This document shows, piece by piece, positions 1-12,200 of a stretch of 64,000 nt of DNA (the first letter of the stretch is position 1; every line of letters starts with the position of its first letter). Made by a program: the position numbers and the translations under genes. Below the pieces are notes generated by a model. That model saw nothing but the letters and a program-made list of their open reading frames with translations, was not told the DNA's origin and made no database searches. Source of the DNA: Chlorokybus atmophyticus (lineage: Eukaryota; Streptophyta; Chlorokybophyceae; Chlorokybales; Chlorokybaceae); NCBI GenBank assembly GCA_009103225.1, contig RHPI01001737.1:569667-633666 (forward strand), in the 5' to 3' direction.

Positions 1-2744
1 TACCAAGCCACACACGACAAAACCAGAACTGAAACAACACATCCCCCTCCCCTTTCCCCTCTCAACCTTCACCAGATCCTCCATTGTTGTTGTTAATGTT
101 GTTGCCATTGAAACAACAATTGGTACAAGTGCAGGGGAGACTGTATGTGGGTGGTGGGGACCATGGCACGCGTACACGCACATATCCTCCCATCAACGCA
201 CGCACGCACCCATGCACGCACACGCACACACGCCCACCCACCCACGTTTCCTCACCTTGTGATGTGGGGAAAGGATGAGGGGACAGTGCTGTTGACACAC
301 AAGAAGAGCTGCCCAACTTGTGAAACGTACAACAAGCGTGCCGGTTGTTGCTGCAACCTAGAGGGTGGTGGGGACACAACCACAACCGCAACCACAACCA
401 CAACCACAACGTAAGGGTGGTGGCGAGAGGAGGGGGTGAAGGAGAGGGCGAGAGCTGAGCCCCCCGAACCACACAACCAAAAGGCGTGCAGCACATGCGA
501 GCGATGGCGGCTGAGATCAAGAAGCGCGTCACCATAGCTCTGATGACGATAGTGTGCGTGTACGCGCTTGCCAGTGAGCATGTGCTTGTGCGTATGTGTT
601 GACAAACGAGTGAATATGCTGTTAGCGAGCAAACAACTCCAGGTGCAAGGGGAGGTGGAGGCGATGCGCAGCGAGATGACGACACTGATGGAGCAGGCGA
701 GGCAGGAGCTTGCCCGCCAACAGCACAGCACAACAGCAACAAAGACAACAGCATTGGCACCTTTCAGCTTGTGACGTTGACATTGTTGTTGGGGGGTGGT
801 TGCTGACATCTTGTTGTGTGCTCGTGGGAGGGGGGAAGTGATGAGAAAGGCTCTTGTGGACTTGAGGGCCAAGGCGACCCTTGTTGCGGTGGCCTGTACA
901 CATGTCCGACCGATGGTGTGTAGACACTCCCGTCGCTAAGAGAGTTGCGCATGCACGCGCGTGCACACGAACATACACGTACGCCCGCACACATGATGAC
1001 ATCTTCTTGTTCAAATCAGTGACATGAGCGGCGAGAGCGCGGAGTGTGGCCGCATTATCGGAGCCGAGCCCACAACACAAAGTCATCCAAAGTCCGGCTT
1101 GCCCTTCGTGCGAGCCTATGCGTGTGCGGGTTGGTGGGATGTATCAGGCAAGGCCACGTGCGGCAGCGGAGACCATGACGGAGGGCAACCTGAATGAGGA
1201 GGACACCACCCTTGTTCCAAAGAGCGAGGTGCTGCGTGTACACATGTGTGGTAACCCAACTGCCAGCAGCACCGAACTGCCAATGACACCAATCTGCCAG
1301 CAGAACAGCTCACCCACCCGAACGGCCCTGCACGTAGGCAGCGCACAGCGACGGTTACGGTAGAATGGCAGCATGAGCGGCGAGATGCAGAGAGTGGCGG
1401 GGAAGAGGGAGAGGGAGAGCGATAGGGAGGGAGTCGTCGTCATTGTGAACTGCCATGTTGCCCGTTGACACCAGCGACTAGCAGCAGCACGTGCGGGCAG
1501 GTAATGACAAACGTGTGCATGGACATGCATGCATCTAACAGGGAAGGCTGGTAGCTGGTAGTTTAGTGCAGTAGGTTAGCGCGGTGGTGACAACGGTGAG
1601 ATGTATATACTAGTATGCAAGTAGTGCTTGAGTGGTTGTTGCGCATTAAATGTGTTTGCCTATTAGCACGTCATGTATCCTGTACACATGTGTGGTTGTG
1701 CATGTGCTTGCATAGGTGTATGTATGCGTGTGGGACATGCGTGTGGTAGACCAATGCATGGCGGCAATGCTGTGTGCTTCAACAGGCATGATTGGATACA
1801 CACGCGCACACACACACGCACTCATATGTGCACGCACACAAAGGCACACACACCATCACACCCACTTGTTTTCCCATGTGCTGGGGCAGCTTCCAACTAA
1901 ATTGACAGAAGGGGAGCGGGGGTGCCAGGCTACAGGTGGAAAGGTGTGAACCACGTTGGTCGGCAGAACAGCGTGTCGGAGGAGACTGTATTGTAAGAGT
2001 GTGAGGGTGCTACACTGTATGGAATTGCTTTTTCTCCGCGCAATGCATAGACTCCGCAAGCAACAGCGTTGTTGCTGTGGCTGCTGCTTGAACACAAAGG
2101 TCTCTTTGTCAGCTCGCTCTCTCTCACTCCCACTGTCACCTGCTGAGGTTGCGCGTGCGAGCCGAGGAGAGGGGATCTGTCCCAAGGTGCTCTGGGATGA
2201 TGTAGGGTTCTAGCAGGAGGCAGAAGTGGTGGGGTGGGGTGGGGAGCAGTTGCGGTTGCTATTGTAGAGGTCGACGTCAATGGCATTTTGCGTCAGGGCG
2301 TCAAGATCAACAACAACAACAACAACAACAGAGGTCAAGCCCCGGAGTCTCATTGCGGCCCGAAATGCCAATGTCGAGGACTCTCAAAAAACGACTTTGA
2401 TTCCTTGGCTTCAATTGGGATGTGCCTTGCCATTGATTGTGCAGGGTGGGATGCGCCAATTCAATCCAACCGTGAGTTTGTTGGTGATACGCGCATGTGT
2501 TGTACACACGTGTTGTGCACAAATCGGGATGCATCACATCCAATGCCTCAACCCCAAAACAATCAACGCAACATGCTTATCATGCGTACAAAAGCGCTCA
2601 CCATTAAGCACAAACCCAACATACCAACCACTATCTACACATCAAGGTCTGATACATGACCAGTACAGCCGTATATGCACTAGGGTCTACTACATGGACG
2701 ATGATGCATCAGACAAACAAAGCGCGTACAGTTGTGCATACCCT
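1..2744. other. no gene resolved; scattered coding-like stretches
   Basis: I cannot assemble a convincing gene here. The stretch alternates between CA/CG-rich low-complexity DNA like the introns further right (for example 170-245 and 1800-1860) and short coding-like pieces. The best plus-strand piece is about 644-770. It follows a possible acceptor AG and reads as a charged, coiled-coil-like helix (EVEAMRSEMTTLMEQARQEL). A plus-strand stretch at about 2255-2480 stays open and contains an AAC-triplet run, but I see no start, family or consistent splice sites. These may be exons of an unrecognised gene cut by the window edge. Confidence 0.3.
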
Positions 2745-3478
2745 CTACGTGAAGATATCAGCGTCATCGTCACCCTCAGGCGCAGGCAACTGCAGCCTGG
2801 TTGCCACCACCTGTCCATCTGACCCAGCTTGTACAACCGCCATGCGTGCCAACATGGGTGGAGGATTCTCCATGGCATGCATGCACGCCTGCACAAAGGG
2901 AGTGGCCTCCACATTCACCAGTTGACATATCGCACGGCCATACTCCTGCCATGTGCATGGAGCGACCAACAAATGCTCAGATTTGCCACCTTCCATCTGA
3001 GCAACTTCCATCACAACATCTGACATGAAGGATTCAGCAGTCATGTGTTTAGCTGGAGTTGAAACCCATGGTGGGAGCTGCAGCTGCATGTGGTGGCCCT
3101 GAGCTCGAGCATCGTCATTGGCAACCTGTATGAAACGGCTCACAGCGGGGTGATCCCAACAGAACAGCAAGGCAGGGTCGTCATCCTCATCCATAATGCA
3201 GGAGTCCAGGTACTGACGTAGCTGCCACAACACAACACCAACACCAACACCAACACATTTAGCTGAGAATAAATAACGACGAATGTGCCCCGTGTGGCTG
3301 CATCGAGCAGTTGAGCATGAGTAACCTGAGGCACAAATTGCTGGTCCTCCGCGGGAGGCACAACGACCATAAGCTCATGAACGGTTGCGCCCATGACCAT
3401 GATTTGGCAAGGCGTCACCACGGCCTGGATCCGTAATAGTATCCGCTGATGCTTCGTCACTGCGTCACTCAACTCTAT
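2745..3478 (-). CDS. 3' part of an unrecognised protein gene (two exons)
   Basis: Two consecutive minus-strand exons can be read: 3478-3257 and 3221-2745. They are in the same phase, and the second ends at a TAG stop. The 233 residues have balanced composition with many acidic, Gln, Met and Val residues and no low complexity, unlike the surrounding frames. The last exon starts LRQYLDSCIMDEDDDPALL and ends in an acidic tail, EGDDDADIFT. The intron between them is only 35 bp and is made mostly of GTGTTG repeats, which is unusually short for this locus. Upstream exons probably lie at 3600-3790, where a Glu-rich stretch followed by a leucine-rich helix is open on the same strand, but I could not join them in phase. 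I do not recognise the family. Coding status is fairly likely; exact boundaries are tentative. Confidence 0.5.
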
Positions 3479-5280
3479 CTTGGCAGGGGCAAATGAAGAC
3501 CATACATGCGTGTAGCATGCATGTGCTCTCTTGTATCGCAAGACGCTGGACGCATTGTGCAACCGCCACAGCATGCATGCGTATTGCTATGAACCTAAGC
3601 CCTTTCATCAACGTAACAACGTACAGCAGCAGCCGCACAGCTGACCTTGACCTTGATATGGATAGAGTAAGAGGTAGGCGGTAAGCCAAGTCCAACTGTG
3701 TCAAAAGCGCAACGCACTTCTCCTCGCCGCCGCCCACCAAGTCCTCTTCCTCGTCCTCCTCCTCCTCCTCGTTGCCGTCGCCCTTACCGTAAGGGCCTTA
3801 CTGCACGCACTACAAGCCTGTGACACTTTGCCCAACATGGCGCATGTCGCCGGCGGTGGCGGACGAGAAGAGGGATGAGGAGGAGGTGTGCTTCATGGAC
3901 ACACAGCAGGCGTATTAAGCCACACTATACCATCTCGGCGAGGTAAGCTCGCAATGCAAGAAAGCCAACATTTGCAGAGAAAGGAACTTGTGACAACACA
4001 TCAGGTCTGGTTTGCATGACAGGTAGCAGCACTGGCCAACAACAGCAGGCCTCTCCTTCGCCTAACATAATCAGACGCACCCGATGGGAGCTTTGTAGCT
4101 GCACAACAGTTTTGCAGCAGCAGGCATTGCTCATGCATGCGCGTGTGCATAAGTGTATGTGCGCGTGCATGTATGGTAGCGATGACAATGACAGCAACAT
4201 GACGACTGCTATGCACGCTCGCATTGTCTACGCATCTCATCAGCGTGTAACGTGTCGCCAGCTGCAGGAAAATGGCCGCTGTCAACACGGTTCTGTTGAT
4301 TGGTGATTGCGTTGGCGAGTACACGACAAGCATAGTGCACACATGTGTGTAGGTGAGTGTGAGTGTGAGTGTGACAGTGTGCGACGCAATCCACTTGCAT
4401 GCAGGCTAAGTGTCTTCTGTACACCCACATAAGCACACACACGCACGCATGCATGTGCATACACGAACGGGCACACGCGCTCGCGCACACCTTACCTCAC
4501 AAATTGAAAGAGTAACACGCAATTTTCCTCAGAATACCCAAAACCTCTCACACATGCACATGCTGCCCGCCAGGCCACAAGACTCCTCACTGAGTTCCGA
4601 AACTTTCCCATCAGCAGAAAGACCCCTTACAGGCAACTAGCCTCCTGCGTTGCTGTGGTTGTTAGCCCACTTGCTTTGCTGAGGTTTGTTAGCCTTCGCA
4701 CACCACACAGACGCAACAGTGCCCTGCCACACAAGGTGCACTGTGTCTGTGCAGGAGCAGGGCGGAAGAGGATTAGGACGAGGAGGAAGAGGAGGAGGAG
4801 GAGGAGGAGGAGCAGGCGGGAGACACTGCGCAGCAGGTGGTGCATTATGTTGCTTGTTGTATGTATATTGGCGGATTGATGCATATGCTGCTGCTTCTTT
4901 CATGCCGCCATTCTTGTATATGCACGTGTGTCTATAGTGAGTGATACATTCAATTTCGTTGGTGTGGGGTTCTGCCTGAGTTACACAACTAGCAGATATG
5001 CGTTGTTGTTGTTGTTGTGCCATGTGGCTGCTGCCTGCACTGAAGCACGAAAAAGCCCGAACAGACACACTACACAACAAGAGTAGTTGGTCCCCTCTTG
5101 CTTCATCCAAGAAGAGGTGTCTCAGCTGCCACGTGTGGTCATGCGCACCCCTTATGGCATACACAGGCGTTCATATGGGGTGACTTCGCATCCACGCGCG
5201 TGTTGCCAACACTATTCATAACAAATGTCCACTCATAACTTTGAATGCCCTATTCGGCTTCAACAACACCACGCGCTCGT
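3479..5280. other. no resolved gene
   Basis: Possible upstream exons of the minus-strand gene at 2745-3478 lie within 3600-3800. The rest holds CA/CG-rich microsatellite-like DNA (4140-4180, 4340-4480) and a purine-rich AGG run at 4780-4812, whose reverse strand would encode a proline run. I found no start, stop and splice combination that makes a gene. Confidence 0.35.
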
Positions 5281-5570
5281 ATCTCTCCTCGGCTGCACCG
5301 ATGTGCGTGGCTGCGGTGATGTTTAGTGTGGGCGATGCCGTGTGCAACACACGCCTCGGGGCACCGTTGCCTCTGACAAGCAAAGGTGATGTGAATACAG
5401 CTTTTGGGATTATCATCGCGAATCATTATCTCTCCTCAGCCGCACCGATGTGCGTGGCTGCGGCGATGTTTGGTGTGGGCGATGCCGTGTACAACACACG
5501 TCTCGAGGCACTGTTGCCTCTAACAAGCAAAGGTGATGAATAAAACTTTTGGGATCATCATCGCTCGCCA
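5281..5570 (+). repeat. 147-bp tandem duplication, open in one frame
   Basis: A unit beginning atctctcctc at 5281 recurs at 5428, so the period is 147 bp, exactly 49 codons. The second copy is slightly shortened and diverged by roughly 10 percent. One plus-strand frame is open through both units, with the repeated peptide core SSAAPMCVAA followed by GDAV and PLTSKGD, and it ends at a TGA just after the second copy. A period divisible by three and an uninterrupted frame suggest possible coding, but I see no start codon in good context, no neighbouring exon and no family. Confidence 0.6.
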
Positions 5571-5579
5571 CATGAGGTG

Positions 5580-8500
5580 GCGAGGGCTTCTGAGCGGCGC
5601 CACAGCTATCATGCCTTGCAACCGCGCATGGGGTTGGTATACAAGTTAAGAGTGTGGGTTTGGCTGTTATAGCAGCTGTTGCACTCGTATTTTGCACCGG
5701 TTGCGGTCAGTGCGAGGGAAAAAAGACAACATGCACACATCAAGTCACAATGAATGGCCTGCTCGATTAATCATACTATGCACTTGCGAGTTGTGTATTG
5801 TTTCACATACAAGTTGTCACTAGTGAATTTAATGACTTGCAGTAACTGCTAAGTCACTGCTATTGCCATGTACTTAACTTTAAACCTCAGGCACAGCATG
5901 GTGCAATACCAATGTTGGTGCTTACAGTTGGTTCACAATTGTCAATGATTACTCATCATGCCTTTGCACACCCGTGCTCACTCCGAGTCTAAAGAGTCCT
6001 CTCAGATTCACAAGCTTACACATGTGTTTCTATTATAGCAGTATGTGTCTTATGCATGAGTGCATACGGTGGTGGTATTTGCAGCATGCAGATGCATTGG
6101 TTTGCTTGCATGCGGTGGATGCTGTGCAAATGCATGTGTGGGTATGAGTTGCTCGCATATCTTGTACACGCGAACGCCCTCAGCAGTGCACGGGAACATA
6201 CCCAGCCATATAACAAAATGATGATTAGGAATGTCCAATCACTTTAAGTCATTTAAGGTCATTCATGACATTCCAACTTGTTCTTTGCAATTTCTTAGTT
6301 TGTTTGCAAACAACCTTTATAGCATGCCATAAACTGTTACTGACGGGGCTAGCAAATGGCATAGAAGTTTGTACAAACTCTATGCGTTACTATTGTTTTG
6401 GGGGTTTGCTTTACACATTACCGAATCATCCGCTAATTAAAAGTTAAATCGATCTCTCTTCTCCCAAAAATAAAACCTAAAAAACAAATTGACCTCTCCT
6501 CTCCATAATGGATTTCGATTGGAAGCAAATCCAAATCCATAACATAATTGTTAGATTACTCTCAATTGATGATCATCAATAGCTGCTACAGAAGGAGAAC
6601 TTATTTATTAACTCTAACCAAGTGCATTAATGTTTACAAGCCGTTTAGCCTGCAGGCAGCATAGCAGCTAATGATTACCAGTAGCACGCTATGCTGATAG
6701 TTGCCAATGGATTCTCTGTAGACTACCTGCCGCTATAGCTGTGCGAGGTATAATTCAATTCCAAGCCAAGCAGCAGTCACCGTCCTGTTCGTGGTTCTTG
6801 AAGCACCTCGTTTTCAAGTTTTACGAAGGTAGCTTAAGCAAAAAGATTGACATTGTTTTCTTGCGTATAATGGGAATTGGATTCATATACTCTGCACGTA
6901 ATTGATTGAATTTGTATTATTACTTTTTTAATCTTACGGGGCATCTCTAAAGAGTTTTGTGTGCCACGGAAGTTGCATTGTTCGATGCGCCAATGAGCAG
7001 CCGCGCAACAATGTTGCCATCTCTATGCAACTTTGCTGCATGTAAGGGGGGTAAATGCATCGAGTACTGCATACGCAGCATTCCATCTTATCAATTCGTG
7101 ATAGCTTCCTGTAGTAGTTCTTTGATATATAACTTGTTAGCTATCTACTTAATTAATAAAGTTATCTTGTGGAGATACCGTGGTGCGCTACATGGCCGAT
7201 ATAACAAAAACAAAGAGAGTAACATCATCATCGTCGTTTGCAAACTGTATATGCAAGTTTCCCCGCATACGGCTCTTCAAACACCGAAAGTTTTTTAATT
7301 AGGTTGCATGCATGCATGCAGTGCAATGAAGCAACCATTGGACAAATCAAAAGTTTTCGTAAAGGTGGTAGTAATTTGTAAGCACGTGAAACATTGTCTG
7401 CTTACCAAATGTACAACCATCCGTTGATAATGCCCCTTTCTCAATGTCTGCCCCCCCCCCCCCCCCCCNNNNNNNNNNNNNNNNNNNNNNNNNNNNNNNN
7501 NNNNNNNNNNNNNNNNNNNNNNNNNNNNNNNNNNNNNNNNNNNNNNNNNNNNNNNNNNNNNNNNNNNNNNNNNNNNNNNNNNNNNNNNNNNNNNNNNNNN
7601 NNNNNNNNNNNNNNNNNNNNNNNNNNNNNNNNNNNNNNNNNNNNNNNNNNNNNNNNNNNNNNNNNNNNNNNNNNNNNNNNNNNNNNNNNNNNNNNNNNNN
7701 NNNNNNNNNNNNNNNNNNNNNNNNNNNNNNNNNNNNNNNNNNNNNNNNNNNNNNNNNNNNNNNNNNNNNNNNNNNNNNNNNNNNNNNNNNNNNNNNNNNN
7801 NNNNNNNNATGCCCCATGCATCACATCCAATGCGTCATCCCCCCTCCCTCCCTCCCCCCTCGTAGAGGACACGACGGGCCCCCCCTCGTGTTAATGAAGG
7901 TACGTACTTGAGCACATCAAGCAAAAAGAGGTATTGCAGCGAGTTTCAATGACAATGATAAACTATATTGAACTGTAAAATGTATGATTACGATAACATC
8001 TGCAATACAAAGCAAATTTTAAATTTATCACAATGTGGATGTACGCTCATGGTAGGGGGAGGATACAAATAAGTAGTTACGAGCAGGCTCCTATAAAGAG
8101 CAAGCCTTGCTCCTTATCAAAAAGAGTAGAATGGAGGCTCCACTTTGTTATTCATCAGCTTTCCCCACAGGAAGCCAAACGGCTTCTGCCGTCTGCCAAT
8201 GATTGCCACCTGGCCGGAGGCATACCCACCAGCCCTCATTATTGCCGCCACACAACGCATTTCTCTACCTCAAGTTCACTCAGGCAGTCAACCACTGGCA
8301 GCAGTGCACAGTGCGCACTGTGCAGCGCCCCCACTTTCGCGGCGGAAGTTGTACCGCAACAAACAAACAGGCAAAGGCCATGTTCGGGGCTTAGTCAGAA
8401 CGAGCCGTACTGCGCTGCATCGTTGCTTTCCGTTGCTTGTCTCCCTCCGGAGAGGTGTCCGCACCAACCAGATGCCTGCACGTGGGCGTACTTTGCATGG

Positions 8501-9277
8501 TGGAAAGCGAAAAAGGCCAAAAAGGCCAGAAGGTTTGGGGGGCAAGCAAGGTGGCGGTGCGGCGCGAGGCGGGCTCTGGCCTGGGCTGGCTAGGCCTAGT
8601 TGGTTGCAGCGAGAAGCAGGTGGCGCACGTCCCGTCTCGTTGTTGAGGTCTCCGCCGTTGTTGTTGTTGTTGCCGAAGAGGTCGAATTGTCAGTGTCAGA
8701 GTACTTGTTGGCAACTGCTGCCAAGTGCAGAGGCTAATCAGTTTTGATCGCATTGAAGCTTGAGGGGTGGGCCTAGCTTGGCTTGGGTTGGGGTTTAGGT
8801 GTCCTGTGCTTAAGTATGGTATGGCGGGCATGCGGCGGCGGGTGAAGAGGATGAGGAGGCGGAGGAGGAAGGCGCGGCCGCCGCCGCCCTCACCCCAACA
8901 GTGACAGGTGAGGTGACACGGATCCAATGTGATGTCGCAGCAGAGGAGGTTGTCGTTTCCTATGACTTGACGTGCATTCATCTGAGGCTGCCTTGCAATG
9001 CCGCTGTATTAGCAACGTGCTAGCATGCTGACTAGCTGGAATGCTGATCTGGTCTATCGATTCATGCAAGGTCTACACACAGCCTAATTGGGGTGCAGGG
9101 TTGAAGCAGCTGGAGCTGGTCTACCGCGTGGCAAACAGCAGACAAGTGCATGAACCACCATCCGTGCAAGTGGGCTTTGGCCGAACTGGAGTCTCTTAGA
9201 GGCAAAGTTTATTGGTTGTAAGCGTGGAGAAGCAAACCTGTTAAAGGCGTGAGGGGATCAGAGGGAATTCTTTAGAA
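5580..9277. other. gene-poor, AT-richer stretch with an assembly gap
   Basis: From about 5700 to 8030 the base composition is clearly more AT-rich than the rest of the window, and stop codons are frequent in all frames; I see no gene. 7301-7320 holds a short TGCA repeat. From 8100 to 9000 the DNA is GC-rich again and two long overlapping open frames exist on opposite strands, but neither shows a recognisable domain. A perfect 20-bp palindrome sits at 8305-8324. The last few hundred bases would contain the promoter and 5' UTR of the U-box gene starting at 9278. Confidence 0.4.
7469..7808. other. assembly gap flanked by poly-C
   Basis: 340 undetermined bases directly preceded by about 19 cytosines (7450-7468). 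The same pattern of a C or G homopolymer touching an N occurs at 55761, 57433 and 61500, so the homopolymers may be a product of the sequencing or gap-filling method. Confidence 0.95.
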
Positions 9278-12200
9278 ATGGCCTTGGTTTTGTATGCCAC
9301 CCTGGACCCTATGTTGAGGAGTATCATGAACCTCATCTCTGAGGCGCAAAATGCCACTGGCGCATGCAAGGCGCATCACGGTGCAGTGTGCCAGCTGGCA
9401 TCACGCATCCAGTCACTGGAACCCGTCTTGAAACAGATCACTGCAAAGGTGTGCATAGCGAATGACAGGCTGAATTGCAATTGCAACGCCTCACACAGCT
9501 TGCAAGCAACATGCCACTCATTTGTCAGTGACAGCTTTCTGAACTGAAGCATTTATAGCATAATTGTGCTATGCTGTCTGTTTGCTTTGCTCATGTTTGC
9601 TACACATGTTTGCTACTAAAACAATTCGACATCAGAGCTCTGGCGCACAAGCTGGTGACGCTGCTGGCGGCCAGCGAATGCTGGAGCGCTTGCACGAAGT
9701 CCTGCAAGAAGCTCAGGATCTACTCAACAAGTGCACCAAGTACAGGTATGCACTATTGTTGCATACCAGTTTCTGCATGTTGTATGCTGCAGTGCACATC
9801 TTCTGATCGTTGATGACTGGTCATTGTGCTGAAGCCGGCTCAAGTTAATTTTAAAGAGCAAGGAGCTTGGGATCCGCTTCAGCATGGTGTCATCCCAGAT
9901 CGACCGCTGCCTGCACAACTTCACATTGTAAGTGCGTGTGTCGGTTACGGCTTTTGTAAGACATGCGACGGGCATAGCGTACTTGAGGCAATTTACACCC
10001 TTTTATACTTGTGCTGCTCATTTGTTATTGCCTCAACAACAGATATCAAACGCTGGTCTCGGGAGAGGCGCTGCTGGTGATTCAGGATATTCGCCGACAG
10101 TTGCAGCAAGATGTGGTGCGCGTGGCCAACATGACCGAATCCGTCCCGCAGGATATGCAACAGCAGGTACAGTGAGGCAGCTCGTGCGTGGACAACACTC
10201 GCGGCTCACAGCTGATGAGACATCTCTGTTATGCATCGCAGCTGGCCGATCTGAGCAATGCCAGGATGACGTCCGGACAGCGACAGCTGGTTCTGGAAAA
10301 CCTAGCCACTTCGCTGCACATGCCACTGGCCGAAGTCAAAAGCGAGTGCGCGGCTCTACGCCTGGAGTTGCAGTCCTTGCAATCGAAGAAGAGCGGACAA
10401 GACGATGATAATCTGGATGAGCAGGTGAGTACACAGCGTCATTGGCACTGATGATGTCATATGATTTCAAAGCAACCTGCTGCCGGTTTAGAGAACATAT
10501 GCATACACGTGTTGACTGCTTCTGACAACACAAATGTGATTTCACAGATGGCAGCACTGGTCATGGCTCTGTCCAGCACTTCAGTGGGCAATACTGCAGC
10601 GCTCTCGGTGGATGTAAACTTATTGAGCTCACAGCGCACGGCCAGCAGCATCCCGGAGGACTTGATCTGTCCCCTCTGTGACGAGCTCATGTACGACCCC
10701 GTTGTTGTCTCTGAGTCCGGGCACCTGTATGACCGCGCGTGCATACAACGCCAGTTTGAGCAGGGCTCTCGTATCTGCCCACTGTCATCCACCCCACTTG
10801 AGGAGCTCAACCTGGTGTCTGTGATCAGGTACAAACTGACTAACACTTAAACTGCAATGTTGTCAACTGAACAATGCTGCTGGGCAATGATTGCCCTTGC
10901 CTGTCACTGTGGTGGGCAACTGAGTCAATGTTGGCAAAGGTACCGCGAGCGGTGTCGGGATTGTGCCGAAGCTCTTGACATTGCTTTCCCATCCGAACAT
11001 CATAAACCGGTGGCCAGCGGTCGACATCACAGGAGCAGGTCCGATGGCGTTGATGTTCCGGCAGGGAGTTTATCCCCTAGGCGCACGCTGGCGGACGCAC
11101 ACTCAGAACTACACTTGGGTACGAATTCTTGCATGTTGCCACAGCATTGTAGCCAAGCAAACTGACTGCAAACTTGTTTTAGTCAGTGTGTGTTTCTGAC
11201 AAGTGGACTGAGCAGAACACCATGAGGCTGTCAGTCCAGATGGACGGTTTGGAGTTGGAGTTGGAAGTCCAACATACATTGGCGCGCTTCGCGGCAGGTT
11301 GGGTATGGTGCCCAACACTAGAGGTCTGGCCCATGTTCGTAGTGAGCCCGACTTAACCAACCTGCCCGCTATGCATGCTCGCGCTGGACCTGTTTATGCA
11401 AACACACGGCAAGAAGCCGGCAATGTGGGCATGGGTGGGTACGTCCAACCTGACCACTACTCCCCAAGAGGCGCGCCCGCTCCAGCGATGAACATGTCTG
11501 GACTATCGCGTGTTTCATTCGATATGGTTCGTGGTCGGAGCGAACTGCATGCGAGCGGCTTTGAACAAGCTTCAGTTGGAGGCGTGCAAGTGAAGATGAT
11601 CGCGCAGGTAGGCGGCCACGGCTCCCAACAGTTCTGCTTGCAGCTGCCCAACGGCACAATGGTAACGTGCGTTATGTTGGAGTTCAATGCTAGCGTCCTG
11701 TCGGTGATCGGCCACCACTGCGTCGTGGAGTTGTTTGTGGATGCTTCTTCGGTCCGCACAGCAGTGGTGGCTGCACCACTTGTGTCCAGCACCGGAGACA
11801 CAACTCTTCCGGGCATGGCGAGGTTGTTCGTGCGCGGGGAGTTGCTCAGCGTGCAAGCTGAGGGCAAGCTGCTGCTGCTGGATGCTGGCATAGAAATAGC
11901 GTCCACGTGTGGCAACCGCCATCCTGGCAGCTTTGCTGATGGGGACTGGCTTGAGGTTGAGGGCATCCCCTCATTCCGTCTCTTAAGACCCATGGCGACC
12001 ATATCCTCGCCCAAGCCCATGTCACGCCCGCGGCGTGCGTCAACCAATACCGCGCCAGATCTTGGCGGTTGGGGTGTCAACATCGGACAAGCACTGAGCA
12101 CGCCTTCACCGCCCTTCATGGCATCTCCAATGCACTCCCCCATTGCACGGCCAAGAATGTCATCGCCTTTGTCATCAGCACAGTTGGACCCGTTTGATGT

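Noticed and set aside
62-872. Two overlapping minus-strand frames of 200-230 residues rich in Cys, Pro, Val and Leu
   Set aside because: Composition follows triplet repeats and GC bias, with no domain, start context or splice continuity; the plus-strand reading at 644-770 is at least as likely.
7305-7320. TGCATGCATGCA repeat as a regulatory or attachment site
   Set aside because: Simple 4-bp microsatellite; the same TGCA runs recur at 15340-15358 and 21864-21880 in introns.
8145-8981. Overlapping 186-200 residue frames on both strands
   Set aside because: Arg/Pro/Gln-rich in all frames, mutually overlapping, and no recognisable motif; GC-rich DNA gives such frames by chance.
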